From: an uncultured Sporosarcina sp.
GTDB taxonomy: Bacteria > Bacillota > Bacilli > Bacillales_A > Planococcaceae
Reading direction: 5' to 3'
DNA length: 64,000 bases
Assembly: GCA_948469885.1 (NCBI GenBank)
Contig: CAOKMT010000005.1
Coordinates: 54,792 to 118,791, forward strand
A program made the translations under genes and the position numbers. Shown here in pieces: positions 42,557 through 52,610 of the stretch; position 1 is the stretch's first letter; every line of letters starts with the position of its first letter. Under the pieces are notes generated by a model. That model was not told the DNA's origin. It was given only the letters and a program-made list of their open reading frames with translations, and did not search any database.

Positions 42557-43399
42557 TTATTCGTCCAACAATTCAAGAATACGTTCAAGATCGTCTTCAG
42601 AAAAGAATTCAATTTCAATCTTCCCTTTGTTCTTGCTTTTCTTGATCGTTACATTCGTGCCAAAGTAATCACGCAATGTCGATTCACGTTCCGCTAAAAA
42701 TAAGTCTTCCTTATTTTTCTTCTTTGTTTCACGTGGAACATCCTCATTCAATCTTTGGACAAGTTTCTCTAGTTGGCGAACATTAAGTCCCTCTTTCATT
42801 ACACGTTCAGCCACGAGTGGTATTTGCTCTTTCTTCCGTAGTCCAAGCAAAGTTCGACCGTGTGCCATCGATAGCTTACCTTCTGTAATATGGATCCTTA
42901 TTTTCTCTGGAAGAGAAAGTAGTCGGGTATGATTCGCAATATGTGACCTACTCTTCCCTAAGCGGAATGCAAGTTGTTCTTGTGTCAGTTTAAGATTTTC
43001 CATCAAATTATGATAAGCTTCCGCTTCTTCGATTGGTGTTAAATCTTCACGTTGCAGATTTTCCAGTATCGCAAGTTCCATTGTTTCTTCATCGGTAAGT
43101 TCTCGCACGACTGCTGGAATTTCTTCCAACCCAGCCAACTTTGCCGCTCGGAATCGTCTTTCACCGACGACTATTTCATACGATACACCTGTTTTCCTCA
43201 AAATGATCGGCTGCAAAATACCATGTTCTTTAATGGAGTCACTCAGTTCTTCAATTGCAGTACCATCGAATATTTTTCTTGGTTGGTATGGATTTGCTTT
43301 AATACTTTTCAAACTTACTTGCTCAACGGTTTCATCTTTTGTCGTTGTATTTTCTCCTGGAAATAAAGCGCTCAATCCTTTTCCAAGGCCTCTAGTCAT
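42557..43399 (-). CDS. parB: Chromosome partitioning protein ParB (Spo0J)
   Basis: 280-residue CTP-dependent clamp that loads at parS and spreads, recruiting SMC and regulating ParA. N-terminal RGLGKGLSALF interacts with ParA; the CTP-binding/ParB domain has NPYQPRK and GERRFRAAK; the helix-turn-helix LTQEQLAFRLGKSRSHIANHTRLL binds parS; the C-terminal part dimerises. Start ATG 43399 overlaps the parA stop by 8 nt; the longer frame to 43495 is antisense-coded noise in parA. It contains a parS site. Confidence 0.96.
   Translation of the reverse strand: MTRGLGKGLSALFPGENTTTKDETVEQVSLKSIKANPYQPRKIFDGTAIEELSDSIKEHGILQPIILRKTGVSYEIVVGERRFRAAKLAGLEEIPAVVRELTDEETMELAILENLQREDLTPIEEAEAYHNLMENLKLTQEQLAFRLGKSRSHIANHTRLLSLPEKIRIHITEGKLSMAHGRTLLGLRKKEQIPLVAERVMKEGLNVRQLEKLVQRLNEDVPRETKKKNKEDLFLAERESTLRDYFGTNVTIKKSKNKGKIEIEFFSEDDLERILELLDE
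42725..42740. promoter_or_regulatory. parS site within parB
   Basis: TGTTTCACGTGGAACA; its complement TGTTCCACGTGAAACA fits the B. subtilis parS consensus TGTTNCACGTGAAACA exactly. The B. subtilis spo0J gene also holds a parS. Confidence 0.9.
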
Positions 43400-44153
43400 T
43401 ACGCACCACTTCCTTTGCCAGCTCCAAATACACTTCGGCGCCTCGTGATTTCGAATCGTATGTAATGATAGGCTCTCCGTGACTTGGTGCTTCACTTAGT
43501 CGTACATTTCTTGGGATAATTGTTGTATATACTTTTTCTTGAAAATACTTTTTAACTTCTTCAATAACTTGAATACCAAGATTTGTTCTTGCATCGAACA
43601 TAGTGAGTAACACGCCATCAATCATTAAGTCTTCATTTAAGTGTTTTTGAACGAGCCGTATCGTACTTAACAATTGGCTCAATCCTTCGAGTGCATAATA
43701 TTCACACTGAACTGGGATGATGATTGCATCGGATGCTGTTAATGCATTGAGCGTAAGTAAGCCGAGTGACGGAGGACAGTCAATAATGACATAATCATAT
43801 TGTTCTTTCGCTTCTTGAATTGCATGCTTCAAGCGGACTTCCCTGGAAATCGTCGATACTAGTTCAATTTCTGCCCCTGCCAATGAAATGGTCGCTGGTA
43901 TGACATCAAGACGCTCCATTTTTGTCTGCAAAATAACATCTTTCATGTCCACATCGTCAATTAAAATATCATATATGCAATTTTGGACGTCCCCTTTATT
44001 GATCCCAACTCCACTCGTTGCATTCCCTTGAGGATCCGTATCGATTAACAATACTTTTTTGCCTATATGGGCAAGGCAAGCACTCAAGTTTACGGACGTT
44101 GTCGTTTTCCCAACGCCTCCTTTTTGGTTTGCAATCGCTATAATTCTTCCCAT
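43392..44153 (-). CDS. parA: Chromosome partitioning ATPase ParA (Soj)
   Basis: 253-residue deviant-Walker ATPase. Walker A is NQKGGVGKTTTSVNL, Walker A' is LLIDTDPQGNATS, Walker B is YVIIDCPPSLG. Known Soj dimers bind DNA and regulate DnaA while ParB stimulates ATP hydrolysis. Start ATG 44153 (MGRIIAIANQKGG) follows AGGTG; the frame to 44207 is longer by 18 poorly conserved codons. Operon with parB. The 210-nt region upstream holds an interlocked inverted repeat. Confidence 0.96.
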   Translation of the reverse strand: MGRIIAIANQKGGVGKTTTSVNLSACLAHIGKKVLLIDTDPQGNATSGVGINKGDVQNCIYDILIDDVDMKDVILQTKMERLDVIPATISLAGAEIELVSTISREVRLKHAIQEAKEQYDYVIIDCPPSLGLLTLNALTASDAIIIPVQCEYYALEGLSQLLSTIRLVQKHLNEDLMIDGVLLTMFDARTNLGIQVIEEVKKYFQEKVYTTIIPRNVRLSEAPSHGEPIITYDSKSRGAEVYLELAKEVVRND

Positions 44154-44365
44154 GCTTGCACCTGCTTTCCATTGAAAATTATTTACTGTCCCAGTGTCCA
44201 CATTCATCCTACTGTATGTTTAGGATACAATTACATCAAATCCAAAGACAGTACCGCTTGGCACGAACGATATACTTTCTACAACAAATCAACCGTTTAT
44301 TGCTAATTCTTAACGCTTTGTCTATCTTTTTGAGTACTTTCATTTTAGTTGTAAAATTTAACGGA

Positions 44366-44425
44366 ATATTGCGAATGTATATATCGATATGCAAATGTAC
44401 TGACCATTCCGCAATATATACATTC
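44366..44425. repeat. Interlocked inverted repeats upstream of parA
   Basis: GAATGTATATAT (44373-44384) and ATATATACATTC (44414-44425) are perfect 12-bp complements. ATATTGCG (44367-44374) and CGCAATAT (44410-44417) are perfect 8-bp complements. The second pair overlaps the first, so only one can form at a time or a pseudoknot results. No gene lies here; the parA transcript would start nearby. Confidence 0.6.
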
Positions 44426-44465
44426 ATTCTACCAAACTTAGGGTTTGATGTGGAGGAATAGAGTA

Positions 44466-44497
44466 AAAAAACTCTTGCTATGACCAGGCAAGAGTTT
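44466..44497 (-). terminator. Terminator of noc
   Basis: AAACTCTTGC and GCAAGAGTTT form a perfect 10-bp stem, followed on the minus strand by TTTTACTC, starting just past the noc stop codon. Confidence 0.88.
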
Positions 44498-44501
44498 CTT
44501 T

Positions 44502-45359
44502 TTACTTTTTCGGGATTTTCACTGTGATCGAATAATAATCCTCAAAATCCTCTTCTTCCGTCTTCACATCAATCCCGCTTTTCGAAACGAGTGTCAGCGA
44601 TTGTTTAATCGTATTGACAGCAATCCGTACATCCCTGCTCACCGATTTTCTTTTTGGACGTGATTTTTTCTCTTCTTTTTGCTCGGGATTCAACAACTCT
44701 TTAATTTTATCTTCAAGTTGCTTTACGTTTAGTTGATGTTCAATTACTTCTTTGTACATCGCAACTTGTAAACTTTCGTCTTTTAGCGAGATCAGAGCAC
44801 GTGCATGTCGCTCCGATAACTTCTTATCCATAATTGCTTCTTTCACTTCATCGGGTAATTTTAACAACCTTAACTTATTGGCAACTGTGGATTGCCCTTT
44901 CCCAAGTCTTTGCGCCAATGCTTCCTGCGTTAATGAATGAAGCTCCAAAAGTTGTTCGTATGCATAGGCTTCTTCGATCGCTGTCAATTCTTCCCGTTGT
45001 AAGTTTTCAATTAGTGCAATAGAAGCTGTTTCTTTATCATCAAGTTGGCGAACGATCGCTGGTACTTCAGACCAGCCTAGTGATTTCATCGCTCTATATC
45101 TTCGTTCTCCAGCTATAATTTCATAAGATTGTTCACCAATAGATCGAATGACAATCGGTTGAATGACACCATGTGTATGAATTGTTCTCGCAAGTTCCTC
45201 TATTTTTTCCTCTGAGAAAATTGTTCGAGGCTGATATTTATTCGGTCTAATCGTATCAATTTTTATTTGTTCTATTTTTTCACGATGATTTTCTTCACTC
45301 GTTTCAGGTTCTACCTCTTTATCCCCACTTCCGAAAAATCTTGAAAAAGGACTTTTCAT
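44502..45359 (-). CDS. noc: Nucleoid occlusion protein Noc
   Basis: 285-residue ParB paralogue, a CTP-switch protein that binds NBS and the membrane and blocks division over the nucleoid. Starts [13 protein letters not shown], the amphipathic membrane-targeting tip typical of Noc. ParB-type box KYQPRTIF and [36 protein letters not shown]. Start ATG 45359 follows AAGGTGG by 8 nt; four extra codons upstream are unlikely. Between parA and rsmG as in B. subtilis. Confidence 0.95.
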   Translation of the reverse strand: MKSPFSRFFGSGDKEVEPETSEENHREKIEQIKIDTIRPNKYQPRTIFSEEKIEELARTIHTHGVIQPIVIRSIGEQSYEIIAGERRYRAMKSLGWSEVPAIVRQLDDKETASIALIENLQREELTAIEEAYAYEQLLELHSLTQEALAQRLGKGQSTVANKLRLLKLPDEVKEAIMDKKLSERHARALISLKDESLQVAMYKEVIEHQLNVKQLEDKIKELLNPEQKEEKKSRPKRKSVSRDVRIAVNTIKQSLTLVSKSGIDVKTEEEDFEDYYSITVKIPKK

Positions 45360-45437
45360 GACCGGCACCACCTTTTCAAAACTACTCTCTACTTTCTACT
45401 TGTTCGGCACATTTAGTTGTATACCTTCTTTTCACAT

Positions 45438-45453
45438 TGTTTCACGTGAAACA
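45438..45453. promoter_or_regulatory. parS site between noc and rsmG
   Basis: TGTTTCACGTGAAACA is a perfect 16-bp palindrome identical to the parS consensus. It lies 79 nt before the noc start. Confidence 0.93.
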
Positions 45454-45458
45454 TAATC

Positions 45459-45814
45459 AATCGCGCCTCGGCGTGATTACATTCAGATTTTCTCAAGCTT
45501 GCGACCAACAGGAAGTTGGTCATACAGTCGTTGCGACAGGAAGTCGCAGTCTTAAACTGCCTTTTAAGCTTCTCTAAAAAGCTGTGATGTCCGCGGATCG
45601 ACAGGATGTCGGACATGCACCCGTTGCCAATCGAACAGCGAAGGGTTCGATTGACCTTAATTTCTGTGCTCTTTGCAAAAATTAAGGCCTTTTCTTGGAC
45701 ATAGTGAACTTAGGTTGCCTTCCCTTTAACTTGAATCAGCAGAATGTTTAAGCCCCTCTGATTTGAAAGGGTTTTTGGCATTCATCCCGCCTTTATTCTG
45801 CTGAATCAAGTTAA
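45459..45814 (+). repeat. Dispersed noncoding element, copy B
   Basis: Second member of the family at 36524-36836. First hairpin at 45459-45478, 25-bp identical block at 45629-45653 (hairpin extended to 9 bp) and common 19-bp end at 45796-45814. In this copy the end is also the right arm of a 21-bp inverted repeat, TTTAACTTGAATCAGCAGAAT (45725-45745) against 45795-45815 with one mismatch. The right end supplies the rsmG stop codon (45811-45813). The parS site is 5 bp outside the left end. Confidence 0.75.
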
Positions 45815-46533
45815 ACAATTGGTGTTTTATTTGGAATTCCCGGTTTGCGAGGGTATTTTCCAGGTGTATTTTTCACTTTAGAAAAGACAAATAAATTACG
45901 TTCACTTTCTTCCATCGGTAATGTGAAAGTATACTCTTCCTTTAGTGTTGCACCAAGCACAACAATCGCCTTTTTAGCATCGGCCAATTCATCCGCTGCC
46001 GCAGCACCTTTCATTGAAACGAAAATACCACCCTTTTTGACAAGTGGCACACATAACTCTGAGAGGACGGAAAGACGTGCAACAGCTCTTGCAGTCACGA
46101 TGTCAAATGTTTCACGATACTTTTTGTTTTGACCGAAATCCTCGGCTCTTGCATGGACAAATGTGACATTTTCAAGATTCAACTCAGCTGCTAAATGTTC
46201 CAAAAAACCAATTCTTTTTTTCAATGAATCGACGATTGTCACCTGCAACTCTGGAAAGCAAATTTTTAACGGAATACTTGGAAAACCGGCTCCCGCGCCT
46301 ACATCGCAAATTGTTTTGCTTCCCTTCATATCAATATAAAAAGCCGCAGATATAGAGTCATAGAAATGTTTCAAATATACGGATGGTTCGTCTGTAATCG
46401 CTGTCAAATTCATTTTTTCGTTCCATTCAACGAGCAGTTCATAATACTTCGCAAACTGGTTGATTTGGGAAGAATCTAATTCAATCCCATGTTCAAGCAA
46501 TGCATCTAAAAATTGTTGTTCGTTCACGTACAT
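45811..46533 (-). CDS. rsmG: 16S rRNA (guanine527-N7)-methyltransferase RsmG
   Basis: 240-residue SAM methyltransferase (GidB) that modifies G527 in 16S rRNA. Motifs: [18 protein letters not shown], the SAM motif [16 protein letters not shown] and [12 protein letters not shown]. Start ATG 46533 with GGAGG upstream. The last codons and the TAA lie in dispersed element B, so the C-terminal end may have been altered by its insertion. Usually follows mnmG directly; here 468 bp of hairpin-rich DNA separate them. Confidence 0.95.
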   Translation of the reverse strand: MYVNEQQFLDALLEHGIELDSSQINQFAKYYELLVEWNEKMNLTAITDEPSVYLKHFYDSISAAFYIDMKGSKTICDVGAGAGFPSIPLKICFPELQVTIVDSLKKRIGFLEHLAAELNLENVTFVHARAEDFGQNKKYRETFDIVTARAVARLSVLSELCVPLVKKGGIFVSMKGAAAADELADAKKAIVVLGATLKEEYTFTLPMEESERNLFVFSKVKNTPGKYPRKPGIPNKTPIV

Positions 46534-47001
46534 TCCTCCTTTTGCTCAGAAAAGCATAAGTGCCTAGCCTTCAACAACGATTAGCACTCAGTTTGTCGAC
46601 AAACTCGAAAACAAGATAGGTTTGGTTTTCGAAGCTGACCGCTTGCTTTCCACAAGAGAGCATCGAGCCTGTCTCTCTTTTCTGGTAGGAATCGAGCGAA
46701 CGCTTCTACAAACTAACTATTCTCCTTATCTGTTGTCCACAGGCTGAGTGCCTAGTCATCAAACGACTGGCACTTTTAATAACTGATAATTAAAGGAAAG
46801 CTTTAAACGTCTGGGGAAATGGGGTCGCTTCAGCGATTAAGGCAGGACCCCATAGTAAGCGGAACTTTTTTGCTAATCTTACCACTTCGCCGCCCTTTGG
46901 AGGCGCTTCGCTTATCCTCGTGACGACTTACTTCCTTCCTAGAAAGATCTTCTAGCAATTATCACCGTATTCGCACGTTACATATATCCTATAAGGATCG
47001 T
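46534..47001. other. Hairpin-rich intergenic region between mnmG and rsmG
   Basis: 468 bp with no ORF. Hairpins: AGTGCCTA...TAGCACT (about 46559-46590), GTGCC-AGTC...GACT-GGCAC with T4 (about 46749-46776), ATGGGGTC...GACCCCAT (about 46820-46854) and AGGCGC-rich small stems at about 46890-46915. GTGCCTAG occurs twice. The promoter of rsmG is presumably here; no rho-independent terminator on the minus strand is obvious. Confidence 0.5.
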
Positions 47002-48894
47002 TTAGCTCGATACTTTCGCAATTCGTCCGTGTTCAATATAGACCAACAAAATGGAAATATCAGCTGGATTAACGCCTGACATGCGTGATGCTTGTGCGAT
47101 AGACAATGGCCGAACTTTCTTCAACATCGCTTTTGCTTCTTTAGCAATGCCAGAAATTGCATCGTAATCGATATCTTCGGGAATTTTTTTGTCTTCCATT
47201 TTCTTCATTCTTTCAACTTGTTGCATCGATTTTTCAATGTAACCTTCGTATTTAATGAAGATTTCAACTTGCTCTGCCACTTCTGCACTTAGTTCCACTT
47301 CAGATGGGGTCATTCTGACGATTTGGTCATAATGCATTTCAGGACGTTTCAAAATATTAGCCGCTTTCATTGGCTCTTTTAGTTCTGCACTTTCCGTTTC
47401 TTGCATAATTTCATGGATATGTGCTTCAGGTTTGATCGTCACGCGACGAAGTCTTTCGATTTCTTCTTCGATCTGTTGTTTTTTGACAACATATTTTGCA
47501 TATCTTTCCTCACTAATTAGACCCATTCCATATCCAATTTCTGTAAGTCGTAAGTCTGCATTATCGTGACGAAGCAAAAGACGGTATTCCGCCCGTGATG
47601 TCAGTAACCGATACGGTTCACTCGTCCCTTTTGTGACAAGGTCATCGATGAGGACACCAATATAGCCATCTGAACGTCCAAGAATCAGCTCTTCTTTTCC
47701 AAGGGCACGTGCAGCAGCGTTAATGCCTGCCATTAGTCCTTGTCCGGCAGCTTCTTCATAACCTGAAGTACCATTCAATTGACCTGCCGTATACAAATTG
47801 GCGATTTTTTTCGTTTCGAGTGTTGGCTTCAATTGTGTTGGTACAATTGCATCGTATTCAATTGCGTAGCCTGCACGCATCATTTGGGCTTTTTCAAGTC
47901 CGGGTACACTTTCGATAAGCTTATGTTGAATATGTTCAGGTAAGCTTGTAGATAGCCCTTGCACGTATACTTCTTCAGTGTTTCGTCCTTCAGGTTCAAG
48001 GAAGATCTGGTGACGTGACTTATCATTGAATCGAACGATTTTATCTTCAATCGATGGACAATAACTTGGTCCCGGTCCTTTTATTTCCCCTGAATACATC
48101 GGAGACAAATGTAGGTTTTCATTAATAATTTCATGTGTTCTCGGCGATGTATACGTTAACCAACAAGGAAGTTGATCCAAGATGAATTCAGTCGTTTCAT
48201 AACTGAATGCTCTCGGTTCTTCATCACCCGGTTGAATTTCAGTTTTACTATAATCAATCGTACGGCTATTGATACGCGGAGGCGTACCTGTTTTAAAACG
48301 AACGATGTCAAAGCCAAGTTCACGGAGATTGTCCGCAAGCTTAATAGACGGCATTTGATTATTCGGTCCGCTTGAATATCTCAAGTTTCCAATGACGATT
48401 TCCCCACGTAAAAACGTGCCTGTCGTAACGATTACTGTTTTTGCACGGTAAACAGCTCCGACTTGGGTAATAACACCTTTCACTTCATCATCCTCGATGA
48501 TCAGTTCGTCAACAGAACCTTGACGTAAAGTCAGATTTTCTGTTTCCTCGAGGACTCGTTTCATTTCTTGTTGGTACAGGACTTTATCCAACTGAGCACG
48601 TAACGCACGTACAGCAGGACCTTTCCTTGTATTTAACATCCGCATTTGGATATGTGTTTTATCAATCACTTTCCCCATCGCGCCGCCAAGTGCATCAATC
48701 TCCCGGACGACAATCCCTTTTGCAGGACCGCCAATTGATGGATTACAAGGCATGAACGCAATCATGTCAACATTAAGTGTCAAAACGAGTGTCGATGCAC
48801 CCATCCGAGCAGCGGCTAAAGCAGCTTCTACACCAGCATGGCCGGCTCCGACGACTATACAATCGAACGTGCCGGCTTCAAATTTATGAGGCAT
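47002..48894 (-). CDS. mnmG: tRNA uridine 5-carboxymethylaminomethyl modification enzyme MnmG
   Basis: 630-residue FAD enzyme (GidA) that, with MnmE, installs cmnm5U34 in tRNA. Dinucleotide motif [18 protein letters not shown], family block [23 protein letters not shown], the catalytic-Cys loop in [13 protein letters not shown] and the second signature [19 protein letters not shown]. Helical C-terminal domain ends in [16 protein letters not shown]. Start ATG 48894. Operon with mnmE, 24 nt apart. Confidence 0.97.
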   Translation of the reverse strand: MPHKFEAGTFDCIVVGAGHAGVEAALAAARMGASTLVLTLNVDMIAFMPCNPSIGGPAKGIVVREIDALGGAMGKVIDKTHIQMRMLNTRKGPAVRALRAQLDKVLYQQEMKRVLEETENLTLRQGSVDELIIEDDEVKGVITQVGAVYRAKTVIVTTGTFLRGEIVIGNLRYSSGPNNQMPSIKLADNLRELGFDIVRFKTGTPPRINSRTIDYSKTEIQPGDEEPRAFSYETTEFILDQLPCWLTYTSPRTHEIINENLHLSPMYSGEIKGPGPSYCPSIEDKIVRFNDKSRHQIFLEPEGRNTEEVYVQGLSTSLPEHIQHKLIESVPGLEKAQMMRAGYAIEYDAIVPTQLKPTLETKKIANLYTAGQLNGTSGYEEAAGQGLMAGINAAARALGKEELILGRSDGYIGVLIDDLVTKGTSEPYRLLTSRAEYRLLLRHDNADLRLTEIGYGMGLISEERYAKYVVKKQQIEEEIERLRRVTIKPEAHIHEIMQETESAELKEPMKAANILKRPEMHYDQIVRMTPSEVELSAEVAEQVEIFIKYEGYIEKSMQQVERMKKMEDKKIPEDIDYDAISGIAKEAKAMLKKVRPLSIAQASRMSGVNPADISILLVYIEHGRIAKVSS

Positions 48895-48918
48895 GTTCTT
48901 TTTCCTTCTCTCTACTTT

Positions 48919-50304
48919 TTATTTTCCGAGGCAAAACTGTGAAAACAACTGATTAATCAATCCATCTTGTACAGTATCCCCGACAATCTCTCCGAGGATT
49001 TCCCATGTCCTTGTTACATCAATTTGAATCATATCGACCGGTACATCGGCTTCAGCCGCACCAAGTGCATCTTCAATTGTTGCGTGCGCTTTGTGTAATA
49101 ATGCAATATGTCTTGCATTTGAAACGTATGTTAAATCCTCTGCTTCAATCGTTCCTTCGAAAAAGAGGTCTGCAATTGCTTTTTCAAGTTCGTCGATCCC
49201 TTCGTCTTGTAGAAGAGATGTCGACACGACTTGTCCTTCACCAGCAAGTTTGTTCACTGCTGCCATGTCAATTTTCTGCGGGAGATCCGTTTTGTTGATA
49301 ACGACTATTGTGTCCATCCCTGCGACCGCTTCAAAAAGACGTTCGTCTTCTACTGTCAGCGCTTCTGCGTTGTTCAAGACGAGCAAAATCAAATCCGCTT
49401 CTTTCAGGACTTGCCTTGAGCGTTCGACACCAATCCGTTCGACGATATCTTCCGTTTCCCGGATTCCTGCCGTATCAACGAGACGTAACGGTACGCCACG
49501 CACGTTGACATACTCCTCGATTATATCACGCGTTGTCCCCGCTATGTCGGTTACGATTGCTTTATTTTCTTGAACAAGACTATTTAACAAGGAAGACTTT
49601 CCAACATTCGGTCTCCCAATGATAACCGTGGATAATCCTTCCCGAAGAATCTTTCCTTGTGATGACGTTTTGAGCAACTTCTCTATTTCCGATTTAACCC
49701 ATGTACAATTTTCAATCATATGGGGAATCGTCATCTCTTCAACGTCATCGTATTCGGGATAATCTATATTCACTTCAACTTGTGCCAATGTCTCAATTAG
49801 TGCTTGTCTCAATTCGCCGATCAACCTAGAAAGCTTCCCTTCCATTTGGTTCAACGCGACATTCATTGCCCGATCCGTTTTGGCCCGGATCAAGTCCATG
49901 ACCGCTTCCGACTGTGATAAATCAATCCGTCCGTTGAGAAAAGCACGTTTTGTAAATTCACCCGGCTCGGCAAGGCGCGCACCTTCTTTTAACACGAGTG
50001 CCAACACTCGGTTAACAGCGACAATCCCGCCATGACAATTTACTTCGACAACATCTTCACGTGTAAATGTCTTTGGTGCTTTCATGAGGGAGACCATCAC
50101 TTCTTCCACTGTTTCATCAGAAGCAGGGTCTATCAAATGTCCATAATGAATTGTGTGAGACATTGCCTCAGCTAATTTTTTGCCACCTGGAGAACGAAAA
50201 ACGCGATCGGCGATTTGAACCGCTTCATCTCCACTGAGTCTGACAATCGCGATTGCGCCTTCCCCCATTGGCGTCGAAATGGCGGCTATTGTATCGAAAT
50301 GCAC
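48919..50304 (-). CDS. mnmE: tRNA modification GTPase MnmE
   Basis: 461-residue GTPase (TrmE), the partner of MnmG. N-terminal folate-binding domain [23 protein letters not shown]1 [13 protein letters not shown]2 [10 protein letters not shown]3 [10 protein letters not shown]4 INKTDLP; the C-terminal CxGK motif is FCLGK. Start GTG 50304 (VHFDTIAA) has GGAAGG 8 nt upstream; the GTG three codons earlier overlaps that site. Two DnaA boxes lie just upstream, matching a known cluster position in relatives. Confidence 0.96.
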   Translation of the reverse strand: MHFDTIAAISTPMGEGAIAIVRLSGDEAVQIADRVFRSPGGKKLAEAMSHTIHYGHLIDPASDETVEEVMVSLMKAPKTFTREDVVEVNCHGGIVAVNRVLALVLKEGARLAEPGEFTKRAFLNGRIDLSQSEAVMDLIRAKTDRAMNVALNQMEGKLSRLIGELRQALIETLAQVEVNIDYPEYDDVEEMTIPHMIENCTWVKSEIEKLLKTSSQGKILREGLSTVIIGRPNVGKSSLLNSLVQENKAIVTDIAGTTRDIIEEYVNVRGVPLRLVDTAGIRETEDIVERIGVERSRQVLKEADLILLVLNNAEALTVEDERLFEAVAGMDTIVVINKTDLPQKIDMAAVNKLAGEGQVVSTSLLQDEGIDELEKAIADLFFEGTIEAEDLTYVSNARHIALLHKAHATIEDALGAAEADVPVDMIQIDVTRTWEILGEIVGDTVQDGLINQLFSQFCLGK

Positions 50305-50335
50305 GTTTTTCACCTTCCTCGCTTAGTTGTTCACA

Positions 50336-50431
50336 TGTGGATAACATGTTTTAAGACATGACTTACTAACATAGTATAATAACATAAATGTGCTGAACGT
50401 CATAGCGCATTACTGAAAAAAATGTGGATAA
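50336..50431. promoter_or_regulatory. DnaA boxes upstream of mnmE
   Basis: Two perfect TGTGGATAA boxes at 50336-50344 and 50423-50431, 87 bp apart. About 3 kb from oriC; may control mnmE or bind excess DnaA. Confidence 0.6.
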
Positions 50432-50538
50432 AATGAAAAGAATCTCGAAGTACCGAACTTTCCCCCGACACTTTGTCGTCACCTATCCAAATATATGTGA
50501 AACGTAAGTGTCTTCCAAATCAGGTGAGCGTAACGACA

Positions 50539-50582
50539 AAAAATCCCCGCAATGAGTTGGAATTACTCATTACGGGGATTTT
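50539..50582 (-). terminator. Terminator of rnpA-yidC-jag
   Basis: AAATCCCCG(C/T)AATGAGT and ACTCATTACGGGGATTT form a 17-position stem with one G-T pair; minus-strand tail is TTTTTTG. Confidence 0.92.
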
Positions 50583-50586
50583 CATT

Positions 50587-51342
50587 TTATCGAATCGGTT
50601 CAATCACAAGGTACCGATAAGGCTCGGATCCCTCTGAATACGTTTCGATATCGAGTCTACTGGATAACATATGATGAATCACTTTTCTTTCATAAGGTGG
50701 CATCGGCTCAAGTTGCACTTTTCTTCCGGTACGGATAGCCCGGTCAGCCATTCGGTCGGCGAGATGTTCCAATGATTGTTGACGTCTGCTCCGATAGTCT
50801 CCAACATCGACACGGACGACTTTGAACTGATTTGCATATTTATTCGCAACGAGTTGAGCAAGTTGCTGCAATGCATTTAACGTTTGTCCGCGTTTTCCGA
50901 TAAGTAAGGCTGCTTTCTCGCTTTCAAGTTGGAAATTTACGTATTTACCATCCACTTCATGCGTTATGATCAAGTCGTCAATACCCATTTCTATCGCAAC
51001 TTGTTTCAAATACTGTTCACATTCTTCGATTGCTTCTGCGTCAGTTCGCGTTTCTTTTACTTCATCGTTGATTGATTTTTCTTCAATCATTTCACGTATC
51101 GGTTCTTCTTGCGGTTGAACGATCGCTTCCGACACAATGTTTGTTTCTTTTGGAGCGGTATGCTTAACGACTTCGCTGATACTTACTTTCACTTCTGCTT
51201 CTTTTGCACCAAGTCCCAAAAAACCTTTTCTTCCTTGACTTAGCACTTCAATTTCAACTTCGTCCCGTGAAACGCCTAGCTTTTGTAATGCCGCTTCGAT
51301 TGCCTCTTCAACAGTGGCTCCCTTTCGCGTCATTGTCGTCAT
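50587..51342 (-). CDS. jag: RNA-binding protein Jag (SpoIIIJ-associated)
   Basis: 251-residue protein encoded with YidC. N-terminal Jag-N domain (GATVEEAIEAALQKLG, LGLGAKEAEVKV), an acidic linker, a KH domain with LIGKRGQTLNALQQLAQLVAN and an R3H domain RMADRAIRTGRKVQLEPMPPYERKVIHHML. Known as KhpB/EloR, with roles in RNA binding and cell elongation. It overlaps yidC by 4 nt (ATGA). Start ATG 51342 with AGGAGG upstream. Confidence 0.94.
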   Translation of the reverse strand: MTTMTRKGATVEEAIEAALQKLGVSRDEVEIEVLSQGRKGFLGLGAKEAEVKVSISEVVKHTAPKETNIVSEAIVQPQEEPIREMIEEKSINDEVKETRTDAEAIEECEQYLKQVAIEMGIDDLIITHEVDGKYVNFQLESEKAALLIGKRGQTLNALQQLAQLVANKYANQFKVVRVDVGDYRSRRQQSLEHLADRMADRAIRTGRKVQLEPMPPYERKVIHHMLSSRLDIETYSEGSEPYRYLVIEPIR

Positions 51343-52112
51343 TTTCTTTTCCCTCCTCCTTTTGCTTGTACCACTTCTTCCTCTTTCTTGAATGGTTTGT
51401 AAATAAAGAAGTTCTGTATAATCGAAATGATATTACCGATCACCCAGTATAGAGATAACGCCGCTGGTAAAATGGTACCGATCACAATAATGAAAATCGG
51501 CATCACATACATCATCGCCTTCATCTGAGGGTTCCCCATTGCAGGGCCCGTACGAAGGACGATAAATTGCATAATTCCTGCAATTATTGCAAGTGTAATA
51601 CTCGGATTTGCAAGTTCAAACCAAAAGAACGAACCAAGTACGATTTCTGGCGTGTTATTCATTCGGCTGATCGCATGGTAAAATCCAATAAGGATCGGCA
51701 TTTGAATTAAAACAGGTAAACAACCCGCTGCCGGATTGATTTTTCGTTCCGACATAATTTTCTGCATTTCGGTACGATATTTTTCTTGCGTCACGGCATC
51801 TTTGGATTTATATTTTTCCTTAAGCGCATTCAATTCAGGTTGCACTTCTTGCATTTTTTTCGAACTTTGAGCCTGCTTGACCATTAACGGCAACAAGACA
51901 AGTCTAATAATGATGGTAACAGCAACAATTCCTAAGCCATATGTCCCGAGTAAGTCTTTAAATGTCGTAATAAGGGAAACTAACGGCCAAACGATATACT
52001 TATTCCAAAATCCTTCACTTTCCGCATAAATCGGCTCATTAAACTGCGTACATCCTGCTAAAAATACGAGCAATACCGTTAATATGAGCAGCAGTCCTAT
52101 TCTCTTTTTCAA
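51339..52112 (-). CDS. yidC: Membrane protein insertase YidC (SpoIIIJ)
   Basis: 257-residue lipoprotein insertase of the Oxa1/YidC family. Signal peptide with lipobox LAGC (Cys21) and five membrane helices: about 59-80, 128-150, 172-195 and two more. A hydrophilic groove Arg is in VTIIIRLVLLPLM, with coiled cytosolic loop KQAQSSKKMQEVQ and C-terminal basic tail. In spore formers SpoIIIJ is also needed for forespore signalling. Operon with rnpA and jag. Confidence 0.95.
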   Translation of the reverse strand: MKKRIGLLLILTVLLVFLAGCTQFNEPIYAESEGFWNKYIVWPLVSLITTFKDLLGTYGLGIVAVTIIIRLVLLPLMVKQAQSSKKMQEVQPELNALKEKYKSKDAVTQEKYRTEMQKIMSERKINPAAGCLPVLIQMPILIGFYHAISRMNNTPEIVLGSFFWFELANPSITLAIIAGIMQFIVLRTGPAMGNPQMKAMMYVMPIFIIVIGTILPAALSLYWVIGNIISIIQNFFIYKPFKKEEEVVQAKGGGKRK

Positions 52113-52219
52113 ATCGGCTCCCCCAAATCATCTCTTCTTCCAAAGAAAGGTTCACATTTCCTTTCTTTTCAAACTACGATTTTTCATAACTTCAGTTTAG
52201 CATGTTCAAATAGACGTTT

Positions 52220-52579
52220 CTACTGTCGTTCCTTCTTTAAGACGCGTGCAATTCGCAAGACATGTTGTAAACTTTTCTTTGTTTCATGAAAATCTTTCGT
52301 CGCTGCTTGATGTCGCGCTATGATGACATAATCCATGTCGTTCCGGAGCTGTTGCTTCATCTCAAGAAAAGATTGTCTTATATATCGTTTAATACGGTTT
52401 CTCGTCACGGCATTGCCAATTTTTTTGCTCACTGAAAGACCAATCCGAAATTCGGACTGTTCCTCTTTCTTAAAGCAATAGACGACAAATTGCCGATTGG
52501 CAAAAGACTGCCCTTTTTTAAAAACCCGCTGAAATTCTTCATTTTTTTTAATTCGTTGGCGTTTTTTCATTGAATTCAT
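52220..52579 (-). CDS. rnpA: Ribonuclease P protein component
   Basis: About 119 residues; binds the catalytic RNA P component and the tRNA 5' leader. The RNR motif reads [17 protein letters not shown], with the conserved [16 protein letters not shown] earlier. Start is uncertain: ATG 52579 (MNSMKKRQ) is chosen, but ATG 52570 (MKKRQRIKK) would equal the shortest relatives and GTG 52591 is also open. rpmH lies upstream, separated by a hairpin terminator. Confidence 0.94.
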   Translation of the reverse strand: MNSMKKRQRIKKNEEFQRVFKKGQSFANRQFVVYCFKKEEQSEFRIGLSVSKKIGNAVTRNRIKRYIRQSFLEMKQQLRNDMDYVIIARHQAATKDFHETKKSLQHVLRIARVLKKERQ

Positions 52580-52610
52580 CTGCTCCGTCACTATAATGAT
52601 TGATTACTAA

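Noticed and set aside
43400-43495. N-terminal extension of ParB
   Set aside because: Lies within the parA coding region in another frame; MTRGLGKGL is the family start.
45413-45616. Small minus-strand frame over parS and element B
   Set aside because: No homology or ribosome site; it covers a parS site and hairpins.
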